Position numbers and translations under genes: made by a program. This document shows positions 53,843 through 63,090 of a stretch of DNA of 64,000 nucleotides, piece after piece (the first letter of the stretch is position 1; every line of letters begins with the position of its first letter). Origin of the DNA: Plasmodiophora brassicae (lineage: Eukaryota > Endomyxa > Phytomyxea > Plasmodiophorida > Plasmodiophoridae); the NCBI GenBank assembly GCA_039704465.1, contig JASFAU010000005.1, positions 124,001-188,000 of the forward strand, in the 5' to 3' direction. The notes under the pieces are model-generated. The model was not told the DNA's origin, did not search any database, and was given only the letters and a program-made list of their open reading frames with translations.

Positions 53843-54842
53843 ATGCTGTGGCGGGTGCTCGGCGCTCGCCGGCTGTCCCAGCAGGCCAGCGTCGACCAGG
53901 GCGAACGCATCGCGAAGTACATTGCTAGATGCGGGTTCGCCAGCCGGCGGTATGTGGCGTACACGTCCTTGTCGGGATCTGTACACTGATGAGGATCGTC
54001 GGCAGCGAGGCGGAAAAGTTGATCGAAGAGGGACACGTTGAGATCGACGGCCGCTACGAGATCAACCTTGGCGATCGCGTTTACAAGGACACGGTCGTGC
54101 TACTTGATGGGAAAATAGTTCGGCCTCTGCGTCGTGCTAGGCTGTTTCTGGTACGATGCGGCCCGACGATTGAAACGCACCGCTGATCGGCCGTGCAGTA
54201 TAACAAGCCTCCAACCGAGATCGTCAGCACGGCTTCGCCGAAGAAGCAACTGAAAACCGTCTTCGATAGCATTACGAAGAACAAAGGCAACAACAACCTG
54301 TGCCTTCCACGTCTCATCGCTGTTGGCAGGCTGGACGTAACAACGCAAGGCCTCCTGATCTTAACGTCATCACCTGCGCTGGCCAATCACTTAGAGAGTC
54401 CCAGCAATGGCTTCGACCGTGTATACCTGGCGAGGGTTTTCGGCGAAGTAAGAACTAGCCCACGGAATACGTCTTTCACAACAGCTGACCGTCATGCTAT
54501 TAGATACAAGAGGAGAGACTCAGAGCCCTGACGCTAGGCGTGTCGGTCAAAGGTGTCAAGTATAAGCCGATGAGCATTGAAGTTCGTCGTGAGCGCCGAC
54601 GAAATTCGTGTACGTAGAACCTGAGCACTTCCCGTGTCATAGTCGAACCGATGGAATCGTCAGGGGTGGAAGTAACGCTTAGCGAAGGCAAGAACAGGGA
54701 AGTCAGAAGCGCGCTGGAGTGGGCCGGGTTTACAGTCAGTCGCCTGATCCGGACCAAGTTTGGCCCGTTCGAACTCGCCGACATCCCCATGGGCGTGCTC
54801 AGGGAAATTTCGATTCCAACACATTTACAAAAGTTCAAATGA
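53843..54842 (+). CDS. mitochondrially targeted RsuA/RluB-type rRNA pseudouridine synthase
   Basis: ATG 53843 gives MLWRVLGARRLSQQASVDQ, a basic amphipathic presequence with no acidic residue in its first 16 positions. An S4 RNA-binding domain follows: RIAKYIARCGFASRR spliced to EAEKLIEEGHVEIDGRYEI. The synthase domain includes YNKPPTEIVST, the catalytic-Asp motif AVGRLDVTTQGLLILTS, FDRVYLARVFGE, and ELTL-type VEVTLSEGKNREVRSALEWAG ending LQKFK (stop 54842). RsuA/RluB enzymes modify the small- or large-subunit rRNA of bacterial-type ribosomes, so here the target is presumably mitochondrial (or plastid) rRNA. The family is bacterial in origin. Introns at about 53932-53991 and 54112-54200 were inferred. 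Confidence 0.85.
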
Positions 54843-55392
54843 ACCCTGAAGTTCATCTGGACCCGTAACGTAATGAAGGCACACAATAGCAGACTGGTAT
54901 ATTAGTCCTCAGAAGGCAGTGGTGTCTGACTGGTGACGGAGGCCTTGCACTACTTGAGGGTGTTGCCAGGAGTTAGTGCTTGGAGTGCGTGCGGCTGTAG
55001 GCTACTAGTAGCCTACTGGAAGTGCCATGTCTCTGCATGTACCATTTGACTACCACAAGCGACACTTGTGGGCAGGAGCAGCTTTGGGGGCAGACGTGAT
55101 AATTCGGCCGAATTACCCACCTGCTTGAGATCAGGTACAAGTCTATCTTGTGGCCTGAAGCAGCCGGGGGGCTGATTCGTCCGAATTCCCAGTCGCTTGG
55201 GGAACGATTCAGCGTACTCGTTTCAGAGTTCAAAAGCGCGCGTTGGTCCTGCACGTTTCGTTTTGGCACGTGTCACGCTGGTCGACTGGTACCGCCGCCG
55301 CTGGCGACTGGTGTGCGACAGCCCGACGACATTCCTGGACGGGTTCAGCGCGTTTTTTGCAGGTGGGAATATATCGTCCATCGACGACGCCC
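54843..55392. other. intergenic, nothing firm
   Basis: 550 bp between two plus-strand genes. No conserved frame was found. A short palindromic stretch TAGGCTACTAGTAGCCTA occurs near 54997-55014 and could form a hairpin. It must contain the glucokinase promoter. Confidence 0.45.
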
Positions 55393-56778
55393 ATGCGCAC
55401 GTACGTCGCTGGCGATCTGGGCGGGACGAACTGTCGCCTGATCCTAGGCCAGGTGGCTTGCACGTGTCAAGCCTATCGGCAGTGCTTTATACTGACGCTG
55501 GCGTTGTCATAGCTTGACGATAACGGCGCAAGCACGCACCTGTTTGAGAAGACGTACAAGTCGCATGAGCACCCGCATCTGATCGTTATTCTTCAGTCCT
55601 TCATCCTCGAAGCGCCGTGCAAGGTTGCACCAATCGCGTTGTCTGTCTGTCTGCCACTCACGCTAGGTCAGGTCCGTCCCAATGTGGCCGGCATTGCCGT
55701 TGCGGGCCCTGTCACTGCGAACCGCTACTCCCTGATAACCAACTTGAACTGGAGCTTGGACGCCGAGCAGATGTCGTCCCAGCTTAACATTGAGAAGGTG
55801 TTCCTGATCAACGATTTCGCGGCTATTGGCTATGGGCTCCTGCGATTGACGCCTGGCGACCTCGTCAAGATCAACGATGTTCCAGCTCAGCTTGGCGCCC
55901 CGATCGCCTGCCTAGGTAGGGCGGGTTGCTTTTCGGCTGCGGTACCAGTTACGTAACGCGCGCGTTCGATTGTACATAGGTGCTGGTACGGGCCTTGGGG
56001 AAGTGTACCTGACCCACAATGGCCGAGAATACGACGTCTGGTCTTCTGAAGGCGGCCATGCCGACTTTGCTTCTCGGACGCTCCTCGAGTTTGAGTTGCT
56101 TGTGCGTGCAGATGGGGTCCGAACATGACAACTGGATTGCTAATACGCCATAGGACTTCATTCGAAAGCGGGCCGGCATCGATCGCGTTAGCGTTGAACG
56201 TGTTGTGTCTGGATCTGGACTTCCCGTTATTTATGAGTTCCTGAAGACGAAGCACAACGAGCTCGTCAGCTCTGCTGTCGAAAACGAACTGGCCCAGGGT
56301 GGCGATCCGGGCGAGGTTCGCCTGTCTTCTGTCGTCGACCCTGATCCGCTGCTGACCCGTCCGTTTGCTCGCAGATCATTACCCGCCATGCAACCGATGG
56401 TTCTGACGTGATTTGCAAGCTGGCGTTCGACCTATGGCTTTCTGCATATGGCGCTGAGGTCTGGTTGCCGACAGCCGCTTGCCTTCGTTTGCTGACGAAC
56501 CGCCGCGTCAGGCGGGGAATCTGGCGCTGAGGTCGCTCTGCTACGGCGGTCTGTACATTGCTGGCGGGATCGCGCCCAAGGTGATCAAATCGTTCACGTC
56601 GTCCGACGACACGTTCTGGCGCAGCATGTGCGCCAAAGGTCGCATGAAGGAGGTGATCCAGCGCATCCCGACGTATGTCGTCACGCACCGTAACGTGGGC
56701 ATGCTGGGCGCCGAGCACGTCTGCCATCGTCTCTGCCGCGGCCTCGCCGAGAAGGGCGATGGTCTGCTGAAAGGATAA
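55393..56778 (+). CDS. bacterial-type glucokinase (Glk, PF02685 family)
   Basis: Multi-exon gene. ATG 55393 begins MRTYVAGDLGGTNCRLILGQ, the phosphate-binding DxGGTN motif. Introns join this to LDDNGASTHLFEKTYKSHEH, then to RPNVAGIAVAGPVTANRY, LINDFAAIGYGL (catalytic Asp), IGAGTGLGEVYLTHNG, EGGHADFASR (glucose-binding E/H) and SGSGLPVIYEFL. The final exon has GGLYIAGGIAPKVI (stop 56778). This is the bacterial Glk family, not the hexokinase fold family of animals and fungi; it also occurs in several protists. It commits glucose to glycolysis. The exon boundaries around 55450-55510, 55620-55670, 55910-55980 and 56400-56520 are approximate. Confidence 0.85.
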
Positions 56779-56801
56779 ACCGCCCTCAGTGGCTTCATTG
56801 T

Positions 56802-57241
56802 TTACTTCAATGAGAAACTGGACCCACACCCGCAGCTCGACTGGGAATTCGGGTTCTGGACGACGACGAACCCGGACCGGATGATATCGTCCTCGAAATC
56901 AATCGTGGCGCCGCGCACCAGGTCCAGCGACACGCCATCGATGACGAGGTCCCGGCCGACCAGCACGTCGTCGTCGCCGTTCTCCGGCTGCCCGTCCGCG
57001 AAACTAAACACGTACGAGAACCCTTCGCAGCCACCGGACGTCACCGACAGCCGCAACCTCAGGTCCTCCTGCTTCCGATGCCGCCGCAGCATCGCCAACC
57101 GCTACACGAGAGATATACGATCACGCTCCGCGTACAGACACGCGTCGTCCCCAGCCGCACCTTCACGCATTGCTCCGTCAGCGTCAACGGCGCCGACGAC
57201 GACGCTGACGAAAGCAGACGTCGGGCCGCAATCCGCAGCAT
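56802..57241 (-). CDS. ISCA2: mitochondrial Fe-S cluster assembly protein ISCA2
   Basis: Two exons. ATG 57241 opens a mitochondrial presequence (MLRIAARRLLSSASSSA), followed by PLTLTEQCVK. An intron ending TCGTGTAG joins this to RLAMLRRHRKQEDLRLRLSV. The A-type scaffold Cys ligands are in SGGCEGF and SCGCGSSF. FEDDIIRSGFVVVQNP is the conserved core. ISCA2 works with ISCA1 and IBA57 to make 4Fe-4S clusters for aconitase and lipoate synthase. Length (about 125 aa mature plus presequence) is typical. It ends 24 bp from the glucokinase stop, tail to tail. Confidence 0.92.
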
Positions 57242-57575
57242 AACCGATGTCCGCTGATGAGTTCTTCGCAATCGCACCGAGTCAGTCGAAACTCGAAAGT
57301 AGACTGCGGGGATGCACGTTTAGACGCCGCCGATGTGCGATTCTGGGTCCGCCCATCGCCACGTGGTGGTCGCCGATTCTGTTGTCGCTCCGGCGGGGGG
57401 CTGACTCGGTGACCGACCCCAATCCGGATTCCGGCGGGGGATCCCGCCCATTCATCGATCACGCAGCAGGTGACTGCGAACTATGTGCGCGCGCCCTAGT
57501 ATGTCGCGTCACGTGCGAGGGGCACGCGCGCCTCGTCGTGCTGGCCAGGATTAGAGCACTAGGACGCAGTTGCCC
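57242..57575. promoter_or_regulatory. divergent promoter region
   Basis: 334 bp between the start codons of ISCA2 (minus) and the 57.6 kb gene (plus). No coding potential was found. No clear TATA box was identified. Confidence 0.4.
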
Positions 57576-58442
57576 ATGGAAGCGGCATCGGGCACGGTGG
57601 CGCACCTATGGGGCGGGCGTGGCATCTATCACGCGCGCCACGAGTTCCAGGCGGCGTTGCGCCGCGTCTGCACGGTCAAGGACCAGCCGCTGCCGGACCG
57701 CTTCCCGGCCTGGGTCGACATGACGTTCGATGAGCTGACGCGGCCCGCACCGACACCGATCACGCCCGCTGCGCGACCGTCATCCCTGTCGTCGTACTCG
57801 ATGTCGCAATCGCTGTCGGACGCCGAGCCGCAACCGCAGGCGCTGGTGTCGTTCCCAAAGTTCTGGGATTACCTGGCCGGCGACCTTCTTTTCGTCGCCT
57901 GTGTGGAGCGGAACCCGTCCGGTCTGCCGGTGTACGTCCAGGCGGCGATCTCACACGGCGAGCACCCGACCAGGGCGGCAGCGTTGAACGGGACCTTCGA
58001 CGACCTCGTGGGCAGCGTCTTCGAGCGATATGCTACGGCGGGCCAGTTACGGCTGCCCGAGTTTGGCCAGTTTCTCCAGCATTACCAGTTCGCGTATGGC
58101 GCCCTGCGCTCCATGGCGACGCAGACGGCCGACGCGGGCCAGGTCTGGGACGAATGCTTCGCCCTCGGTCCAGACGATGCCATCACGATCACCGACTTCC
58201 GGGTCATCTTCGAACCCGACGGGTTGCTGTGCCCCGACCCGGGCAGCGAGTGGCGAACGCGACAGGCGCTCGAGTTCCTCGTGCAACCGTCTCGTGTCGA
58301 GGTCGAGGTCGCCAACACCGGGCCACGACAGCAGCAACCGCCTGTCCGGGCGCTACGAAGCGAGGATATCGAGGCACCCGTTGACGTCGGCGGCGTGTCG
58401 CAACGGCGGCGGAGACGCTGCTGCTGCCTACGCCTATCGTGA
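57576..58442 (+). CDS. orphan protein with polybasic-Cys C-terminus
   Basis: Single frame of 288 aa, ATG 57576 (MEAASGTVAHLWGGRGIYHARHEF). The first 60 residues are compact. A Ser/Pro-rich linker follows (residues 60-90, RPSSLSSYSMSQSLSD), then an Ala/Leu/Phe-rich helical domain with FPKFWDYLAGDLLF, FDDLVGSVFERYATAGQLRLPEFGQFLQHY (EF-hand-like helix-loop-helix without obvious calcium ligands) and ITITDFRVIFEPDG. The C-terminus RRRRRCCCLRLS suggests palmitoylation and membrane anchoring. No family is recognised. The helical pairs resemble degenerate EF-hands and the adjacent gene downstream has a real EF-hand, so the two might be related. That is speculation. Confidence 0.6.
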   Translation: MEAASGTVAHLWGGRGIYHARHEFQAALRRVCTVKDQPLPDRFPAWVDMTFDELTRPAPTPITPAARPSSLSSYSMSQSLSDAEPQPQALVSFPKFWDYLAGDLLFVACVERNPSGLPVYVQAAISHGEHPTRAAALNGTFDDLVGSVFERYATAGQLRLPEFGQFLQHYQFAYGALRSMATQTADAGQVWDECFALGPDDAITITDFRVIFEPDGLLCPDPGSEWRTRQALEFLVQPSRVEVEVANTGPRQQQPPVRALRSEDIEAPVDVGGVSQRRRRRCCCLRLS

Positions 58443-58545
58443 ACTGTCTAAAGTAACTGTCCCAGTTATGGGTGCGGCTGGGGCAGCATGTACCTAAGCG
58501 TCACAGGCCGTCGTATAGTCGTCACCCGTTCACTCTGGAAAGAGC

Positions 58546-60456
58546 ATGTCGTCACTGGCAGTCGGGACGCGCATCAGCTGCCTGGTGGACGGGGCGCCGG
58601 TCGAAGGCATCGTCCGGTGGTGTGGCATATGGAAGGACCTGGACCCGGGCGCCATCCCTGTTGACGATGACGGCCTGCGGTTCGCCGATGATGATGACGA
58701 TGATCTCGCCGGGCCCGACGAGCACTGGGTGGGCGTCGAGACCGTCGGTTGCCCACCTGCTGGTCGGTCGCACCTCGTCTAACGCGTCGCGCGCGTCCCT
58801 GAACGTTCCAGACAGTTCCTGGTGTGCTCCGGCACGGCGAGTTTCTCGGCAAGCACTTCTTCAACTGCGACACTGGTGGCGCCGTCTTCGTCCCCGCCAG
58901 CTCGGTGTCGGCGCGAGGTCTGCCCGGCGTCGCGAACGTCGGCGCGCGTATCTGACTGACGTCACCAGACGCGTCATCGGCCACGTCGGCGGAGACGCGA
59001 GCGGCGCTGGCGATTCAGCGCGCGTATCGCCGACGTCGAGGGGCACGTGGCTGGCACTGGTGGTACCAGGTGTGGAAGCGAACGGGCGCAGCAGGCAGGC
59101 GCCGGTCGTCGTCGTCGGTGTCGTCGTTGAGCACAACGTTGTTCACGACAGCGGCTGCGCCGGTGCCCTTAGAATGGGAAGGCCCGGACCTGACCGGGAA
59201 CCTCACCGTTGGCCTCGTTCGGCAATGGATCCGCCTGGAGGTCGAACAGGACACCCTCGGGACGCCTGCTGGGTCGCGCGCCTTGCTCCCGAAGCAGGCT
59301 GCCCTGAACGTGATCAGGCTGGGCGGGGCGCGAAGCGATGTGATCGTCGACTGCCGCGGTGCGACCGTTGTCGATGCGCCTCTGGCCCAGATCGACCTGG
59401 GTGCGATCGTTGAACGATGCGCCAGCAGCAGCAGCAGCCCAGTCATGTTCGTCAGCGCGTCCTACCATACGACGCGTGGCAGGCTCAACGCGGCCGTCTT
59501 CCTGCAACTCCTCGCCATACGCGCCGTGTTCGGCCGCGATCGCGTCGTCGTCACGAAGCGGCCCGTGAAAGAGGCCAGGCCGTCCCATCTGAAGGTCAGC
59601 GTGCCTTCGGTTCGTCCCCTCGCCTCGTCTGATTGGGCGTTACCAGGACCTGTACGACGAGGAAGTGTCGATGGCCATCTGGTCGGCGTACGAACGCCTC
59701 CCCATTGATGCGCAGGCACCACCTGGAAGATCGACGACCAGCAGCGAATGGGTTGCCTTTTCAGCGCCGTCGAACGCCGCCAGGCCGGGATCGGCCTCGT
59801 CGGAGATCGTTCGTCCCCAGTGGCGACGCGCGTTCGCCTCCCATTACTTCCGTTCGCTGGGGACGTCCCCTGCTGGACCCGCGTCCTCCGGGGGCGTTGC
59901 CGCCGCGATCGATCGTGCAAGCGGGGCGCTCTATGCGCACTGGTCGCGTCTGGCAGCCGCGTCGGGATCGGGCACGCTGCTCACCGCCGACGACATCAAG
60001 CACGGGCTGGAGCGCGTTGCCAACGTCGATCTGGCGGGCGGCGGCGGCGTCGACGCGCTGGATGGCACCCGGGCCGCACTGCACCTGTCGAAGAAGAAGT
60101 CGGGGCGGACCGTCGACTTCGTCGAGTTCCTGATGTTCTACAGCTTCCAGTGGATGGCGATGGTGCCCACCGGCGGCGACGAGCAATCGCGGCGCGCCAG
60201 ACCGCCCGGGCCGCCGGGCGTCGCCCGCATCCTCGCGACGATGCGCGACAACGACAGCGTCGAGCGCCTGCACAACTACTTTGACATCAACGGGACCGGG
60301 CGCATCACCCGCGAGCAATTACGGAACGGGATCCGACAGTACTTCCGGCGCGAGGCCTGGTCGCCGACCCAGGCCGACATCGACGGCATCGCGCAGCGCC
60401 TCGCCGGCACCGAGGACGTCGCCGTCGACGACTTCATGCAGTTGGTGATTCGCTAG
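58546..60456 (+). CDS. CAP-Gly / IQ / EF-hand protein
   Basis: ATG 58546 begins MSSLAVGTRISCLVDGAP. The first domain is CAP-Gly (VGTRISCLVDG, WVGVET; after an intron, HGEFLGKHFFNCDTGGAVFVPASSV). An IQ-like helix follows (AALAIQRAYRRRRG). Next comes an unassigned region (LEWEGPDLTGNLTVGLVRQW, SSSSPVMFVSAS). The last exon (59665-60456) has an EF-hand-like pair, with the loop DINGTGRITREQ and the helices LHNYF and GIRQYF; position 12 of the loop is Gln rather than Glu/Asp. CAP-Gly domains bind EEY/F-ended tubulin and EB proteins, IQ binds calmodulin, so a Ca2+-regulated microtubule-associated role is inferred. The single-gene model depends on splices at about 58745-58815, 58950-59000 and 59600-59660. 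Confidence 0.6.
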
Positions 60457-60651
60457 CCCGTTCGCCAACCGAGTCAGCGCACCACCGTCGTGCTTGTCGC
60501 GTTCGTCGTATCGAGTCGTACCATCAGGGTGTATTGGTGGTGTGCCAGGGACGTTTCGAACTCAAATAGACTGGACGGACGACGCTGGGCAGGGTTTGGG
60601 AAGTGCAGGTTGTGTGGCAAGCAGCAGCGGGGTGGGGGGTGGTGTCGCGTC

Positions 60652-61551
60652 TCAAAGCGCCGCGTTCGTGGTGGACGTGTTGGCGATGGCCGTTGAGCGC
60701 GGGGCGCCGGCAAGGGCGACGGCGGACTGGTTGGTCGACAGCTTGATCTTCGACTTCGTGTTGTCGGCGTCCTTGGACTGGGCGCCGCCCGTGAAGACGC
60801 TGCTGACGAGGACGGCCTGGCACAGGACGAAGACGAAGGCGTTCATGGTGATCATCTGGCTGTTGGCCGGGTTCGACACGCGGATGACGGCGAGGATCGT
60901 CACGACCGTCATGCAGGTGCCGGTGACCGCCAGGCGGATCGACTCCCGGTAGATGATCTGCGCGTAGACGTCGACCCCACCCGATGATTTCGTGGCGTGC
61001 GCCATGTCCCGCTGGTACCCGAACAGTTTGGATATCGCCAGGCATCCGGACGTGAAATCGATCAGCGTCCAGAACGTGTACAGAAGCGGGAGGCTGAAGA
61101 CGACGCCACTGGCGGCCTGCGACCCATGACAGTTGTTCGAGAAATCGTAGACCTGCCCGATGACGATCCAGTAGAAGAGGGCGGACAGGGCACCGACGAC
61201 GCCAGTGACCTTGAGGATGTGCTTGCTCTCCGGGAACGCCACCTTCATGGCCCGGTAGATCATGTACGAGTACTTACTGGCGTCCTTCAGCGACCAGACG
61301 CAGTCAGCCAGGAACCACAGCGTCAGGTTCGTGCACGTCGACTCGTAATCGGCCCACAGCGACGCCGTCCACCCGACGCACGTCGCCAGGCAGTCCAGGT
61401 AGATCATCAGGACCACCAGGTGCTTCGGCGAGCGGAAATCGATGCGCCACTTCCCGCCGAACACGAGAATCACCAGCGTGCTGATCGCCATCATGCCGGC
61501 GTTCCCGTTCAACCCATTCAGGAACGCCACTGCCGCCGACGGCGTGGACAT
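60652..61551 (-). CDS. orphan seven-helix membrane protein
   Basis: Uninterrupted frame from ATG 61551 (MSTPSAAVAFLNGLNG). An upstream in-frame GTG is not a likely start. I count seven hydrophobic segments: MMAISTLVILVFGG, HLVVLMIYLDCLATCVG, LTLWFLADCVWSL, VVGALSALFYWIVIG, VVFSLPLLYTFWTLI, LAVTGTCMTVVTILAVI and ITMNAFVFVLCQAVLV. The N-terminus is short and the C-terminal tail about 45 residues, Ser/Thr-rich. Length (300 aa) and seven helices fit a G-protein-coupled-receptor-like or transporter-like fold, but none of the standard motifs (DRY, NPxxY) is present. Family unknown. It is on the same strand as the DOMON protein. Confidence 0.7.
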   Translation of the reverse strand: MSTPSAAVAFLNGLNGNAGMMAISTLVILVFGGKWRIDFRSPKHLVVLMIYLDCLATCVGWTASLWADYESTCTNLTLWFLADCVWSLKDASKYSYMIYRAMKVAFPESKHILKVTGVVGALSALFYWIVIGQVYDFSNNCHGSQAASGVVFSLPLLYTFWTLIDFTSGCLAISKLFGYQRDMAHATKSSGGVDVYAQIIYRESIRLAVTGTCMTVVTILAVIRVSNPANSQMITMNAFVFVLCQAVLVSSVFTGGAQSKDADNTKSKIKLSTNQSAVALAGAPRSTAIANTSTTNAAL

Positions 61552-61752
61552 GACGTCTATCTTATATGGTGTCTCACCTCGAATCCCGGCGCTGATCACG
61601 TGGTACGGGTCGTCACGTGGTACGGATCAACTAAGTTATGGTTCGCGTCATAAACGCGGCAGGTACTACTGGCAGGTAAATAGGTTCCCATGGACAGTCG
61701 CATCCAGCGCGAAACATGTCATGTTCTGCGTTCATTCACCAGCGGCCATTCT

Positions 61753-62529
61753 CTACCAAATGGCGACGGTCGCTCCCAACAGGGCGAGAACGACATTGGC
61801 AATGACGCACGACGAAACGAGGGCGTTGCTCTTCATGGCAGGCGCCGCCGTCGACATCTGCGTGCCGTTGTTGGTCGGATTAGTGACCGTCTGCCCCGGG
61901 GCCACGACGGTGTCGCCGGCGGCGAACAGGTCGATGGGGATGATGCCTTGGCTGTTATCCCCATGCATGTTGTAGGTGAGCGTCAGTGGCGGCCCTTGGT
62001 TGACAACGGGGATGTCGACGCCGTACGCCCACAGCATATTGGTGGTCGTGCCGGCAACGATGTCGATGTCGGTGGCTGCGTCGCCAGTGACCAGGCGGCG
62101 ACGCATGACGATCGTCGTGGTGTTGTCCGGGTTGATGTGTCCGCTGACCAGCGCGACGTTGTCCTGCCCGCCGACGTTCACGTCGAGATCGGGTTGCTGG
62201 TAGGCGTGGGAGAACTGGTCAAAGACATTGGGGGTCCCGATGTGGTCAACCCAGCCGATCAGGCTATCAGTCATCATATGCCCGGATGTGGGGTTGTCTT
62301 TCGTCAGGCCGACTGCGATCCAGCCGCGGGTACCCGGCTCCAGTAACGTCAGCGCAAGCTCAACGACGTTGTTGGCAGCATCCGTTGTCCAGCCGCAACG
62401 CCAGCGCCCGGTCACCGTCACGGATCCGTTCACAGATTGGGGGCCAGGCGGGGGGACGTAAATCGTCCCGTGCACGCCCACGCAGGCCAGCGCAACGACA
62501 ACAACCCAAACAGTACCGATCATCGACAT
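61753..62529 (-). CDS. DOMON-domain protein with predicted GPI anchor
   Basis: ATG 62529 (MSMIGTVWVVVVALACVGVHG, a good signal peptide), 258 aa. The middle matches the DOMON fold: VTGRWRCGWTTDAANNVVEL, LLEPGTRGWIAVGLTKDN (the Trp-Ile-Ala-Val-Gly-Leu core), MTDSLIGWVD, AYQQPDLDV, TIVMRRRLVTGDAATDID. DOMON domains bind haem or sugars in extracellular redox proteins. The C-terminus has a Thr/Asn-rich spacer and ends in a hydrophobic stretch (ALVSSCVIANVVLALLGATVAIW) after a small-residue site, the standard GPI-attachment signal. It is probably surface-anchored. Confidence 0.75.
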   Translation of the reverse strand: MSMIGTVWVVVVALACVGVHGTIYVPPPGPQSVNGSVTVTGRWRCGWTTDAANNVVELALTLLEPGTRGWIAVGLTKDNPTSGHMMTDSLIGWVDHIGTPNVFDQFSHAYQQPDLDVNVGGQDNVALVSGHINPDNTTTIVMRRRLVTGDAATDIDIVAGTTTNMLWAYGVDIPVVNQGPPLTLTYNMHGDNSQGIIPIDLFAAGDTVVAPGQTVTNPTNNGTQMSTAAPAMKSNALVSSCVIANVVLALLGATVAIW

Positions 62530-62811
62530 GCTGATAAGACAATCACCATTAGAACCACCAGTGCCCCATGACGAAGCAGTCAAGCATATCTAGAACGTCG
62601 TTCCAGAACACTGTAGAATGAGTGTGCCAGAACAATCTGCAGGTGCGTTTGGCACCAAGGGAGTCGGCCCCGGCAGACGTCCCTGTGCAACGTGTACAGC
62701 ATGTATAACGTGTCGGGACCACGGTCACGTCGTCTGGTTAACGTCCAGTAATAGCACAAGCGTTTGACTTTGTTCAGGCAATTTGTATGGCAGATGCGCG
62801 TGCCAATAGTT
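62530..62811. other. intergenic between DOMON gene and tRNA cluster
   Basis: Promoter side of the DOMON gene. Nothing recognised. Confidence 0.4.
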
Positions 62812-62878
62812 GGGGCGTAGCTTAGCGGTAAAGCGCTTCGTTTGCCACGGATCCCGGTTCCGATCACCGGCGCCTCCA
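62812..62878 (+). pseudogene. degenerate tRNA-Ala copy
   Basis: Near-identical to the good tRNA-Ala 207 bp downstream (shared GGGGCGTAGCTTAGNGGTAA, CGCTTCGTTTGC, CCCGGTT and CACCGGCGCCTCCA). Four bases are missing from the 3' side of the anticodon stem (CTTCGTTTGCCACG runs straight into GATCCCGG), so that stem cannot form. The first base of the acceptor is T, not G, and would mispair. It is very likely non-functional. Confidence 0.85.
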
Positions 62879-63018
62879 CTTTCCCGCCTAGCCTGAGGAC
62901 CCGGACGGTCAAGTCACAGGCAAAGACGGTTCGTTCAGACCGAACGCTCACCTTGCCGGGCGTTTCAGCGCAGCGGTTCGCTGCTGACCCTCAAGAACCA
63001 CCGGATTCGCTGTACGCA

Positions 63019-63090
63019 GGGGGCGTAGCTTAGTGGTAAAGCGCTTCGTTTGCAACGAAGAGATCCCGGTTTCGATCACCGGCGCCTCCA
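63019..63090 (+). tRNA. trnA-UGC: tRNA-Ala (UGC anticodon)
   Basis: 72-nt cloverleaf. The acceptor GGGGGCG pairs with CGCCTCC (one G-U); the discriminator is A. D arm GCTT...AAGC, anticodon stem CTTCG/CGAAG with loop TTTGCAA giving anticodon TGC. The T arm CCGGT/ACCGG has loop TTCGATC. The internal A box (TAGCTTAGTGG) and B box (GGTTTCGATC) are close to consensus, and a TTTTT Pol III terminator follows directly at 63092-63096. No intron. Confidence 0.95.
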
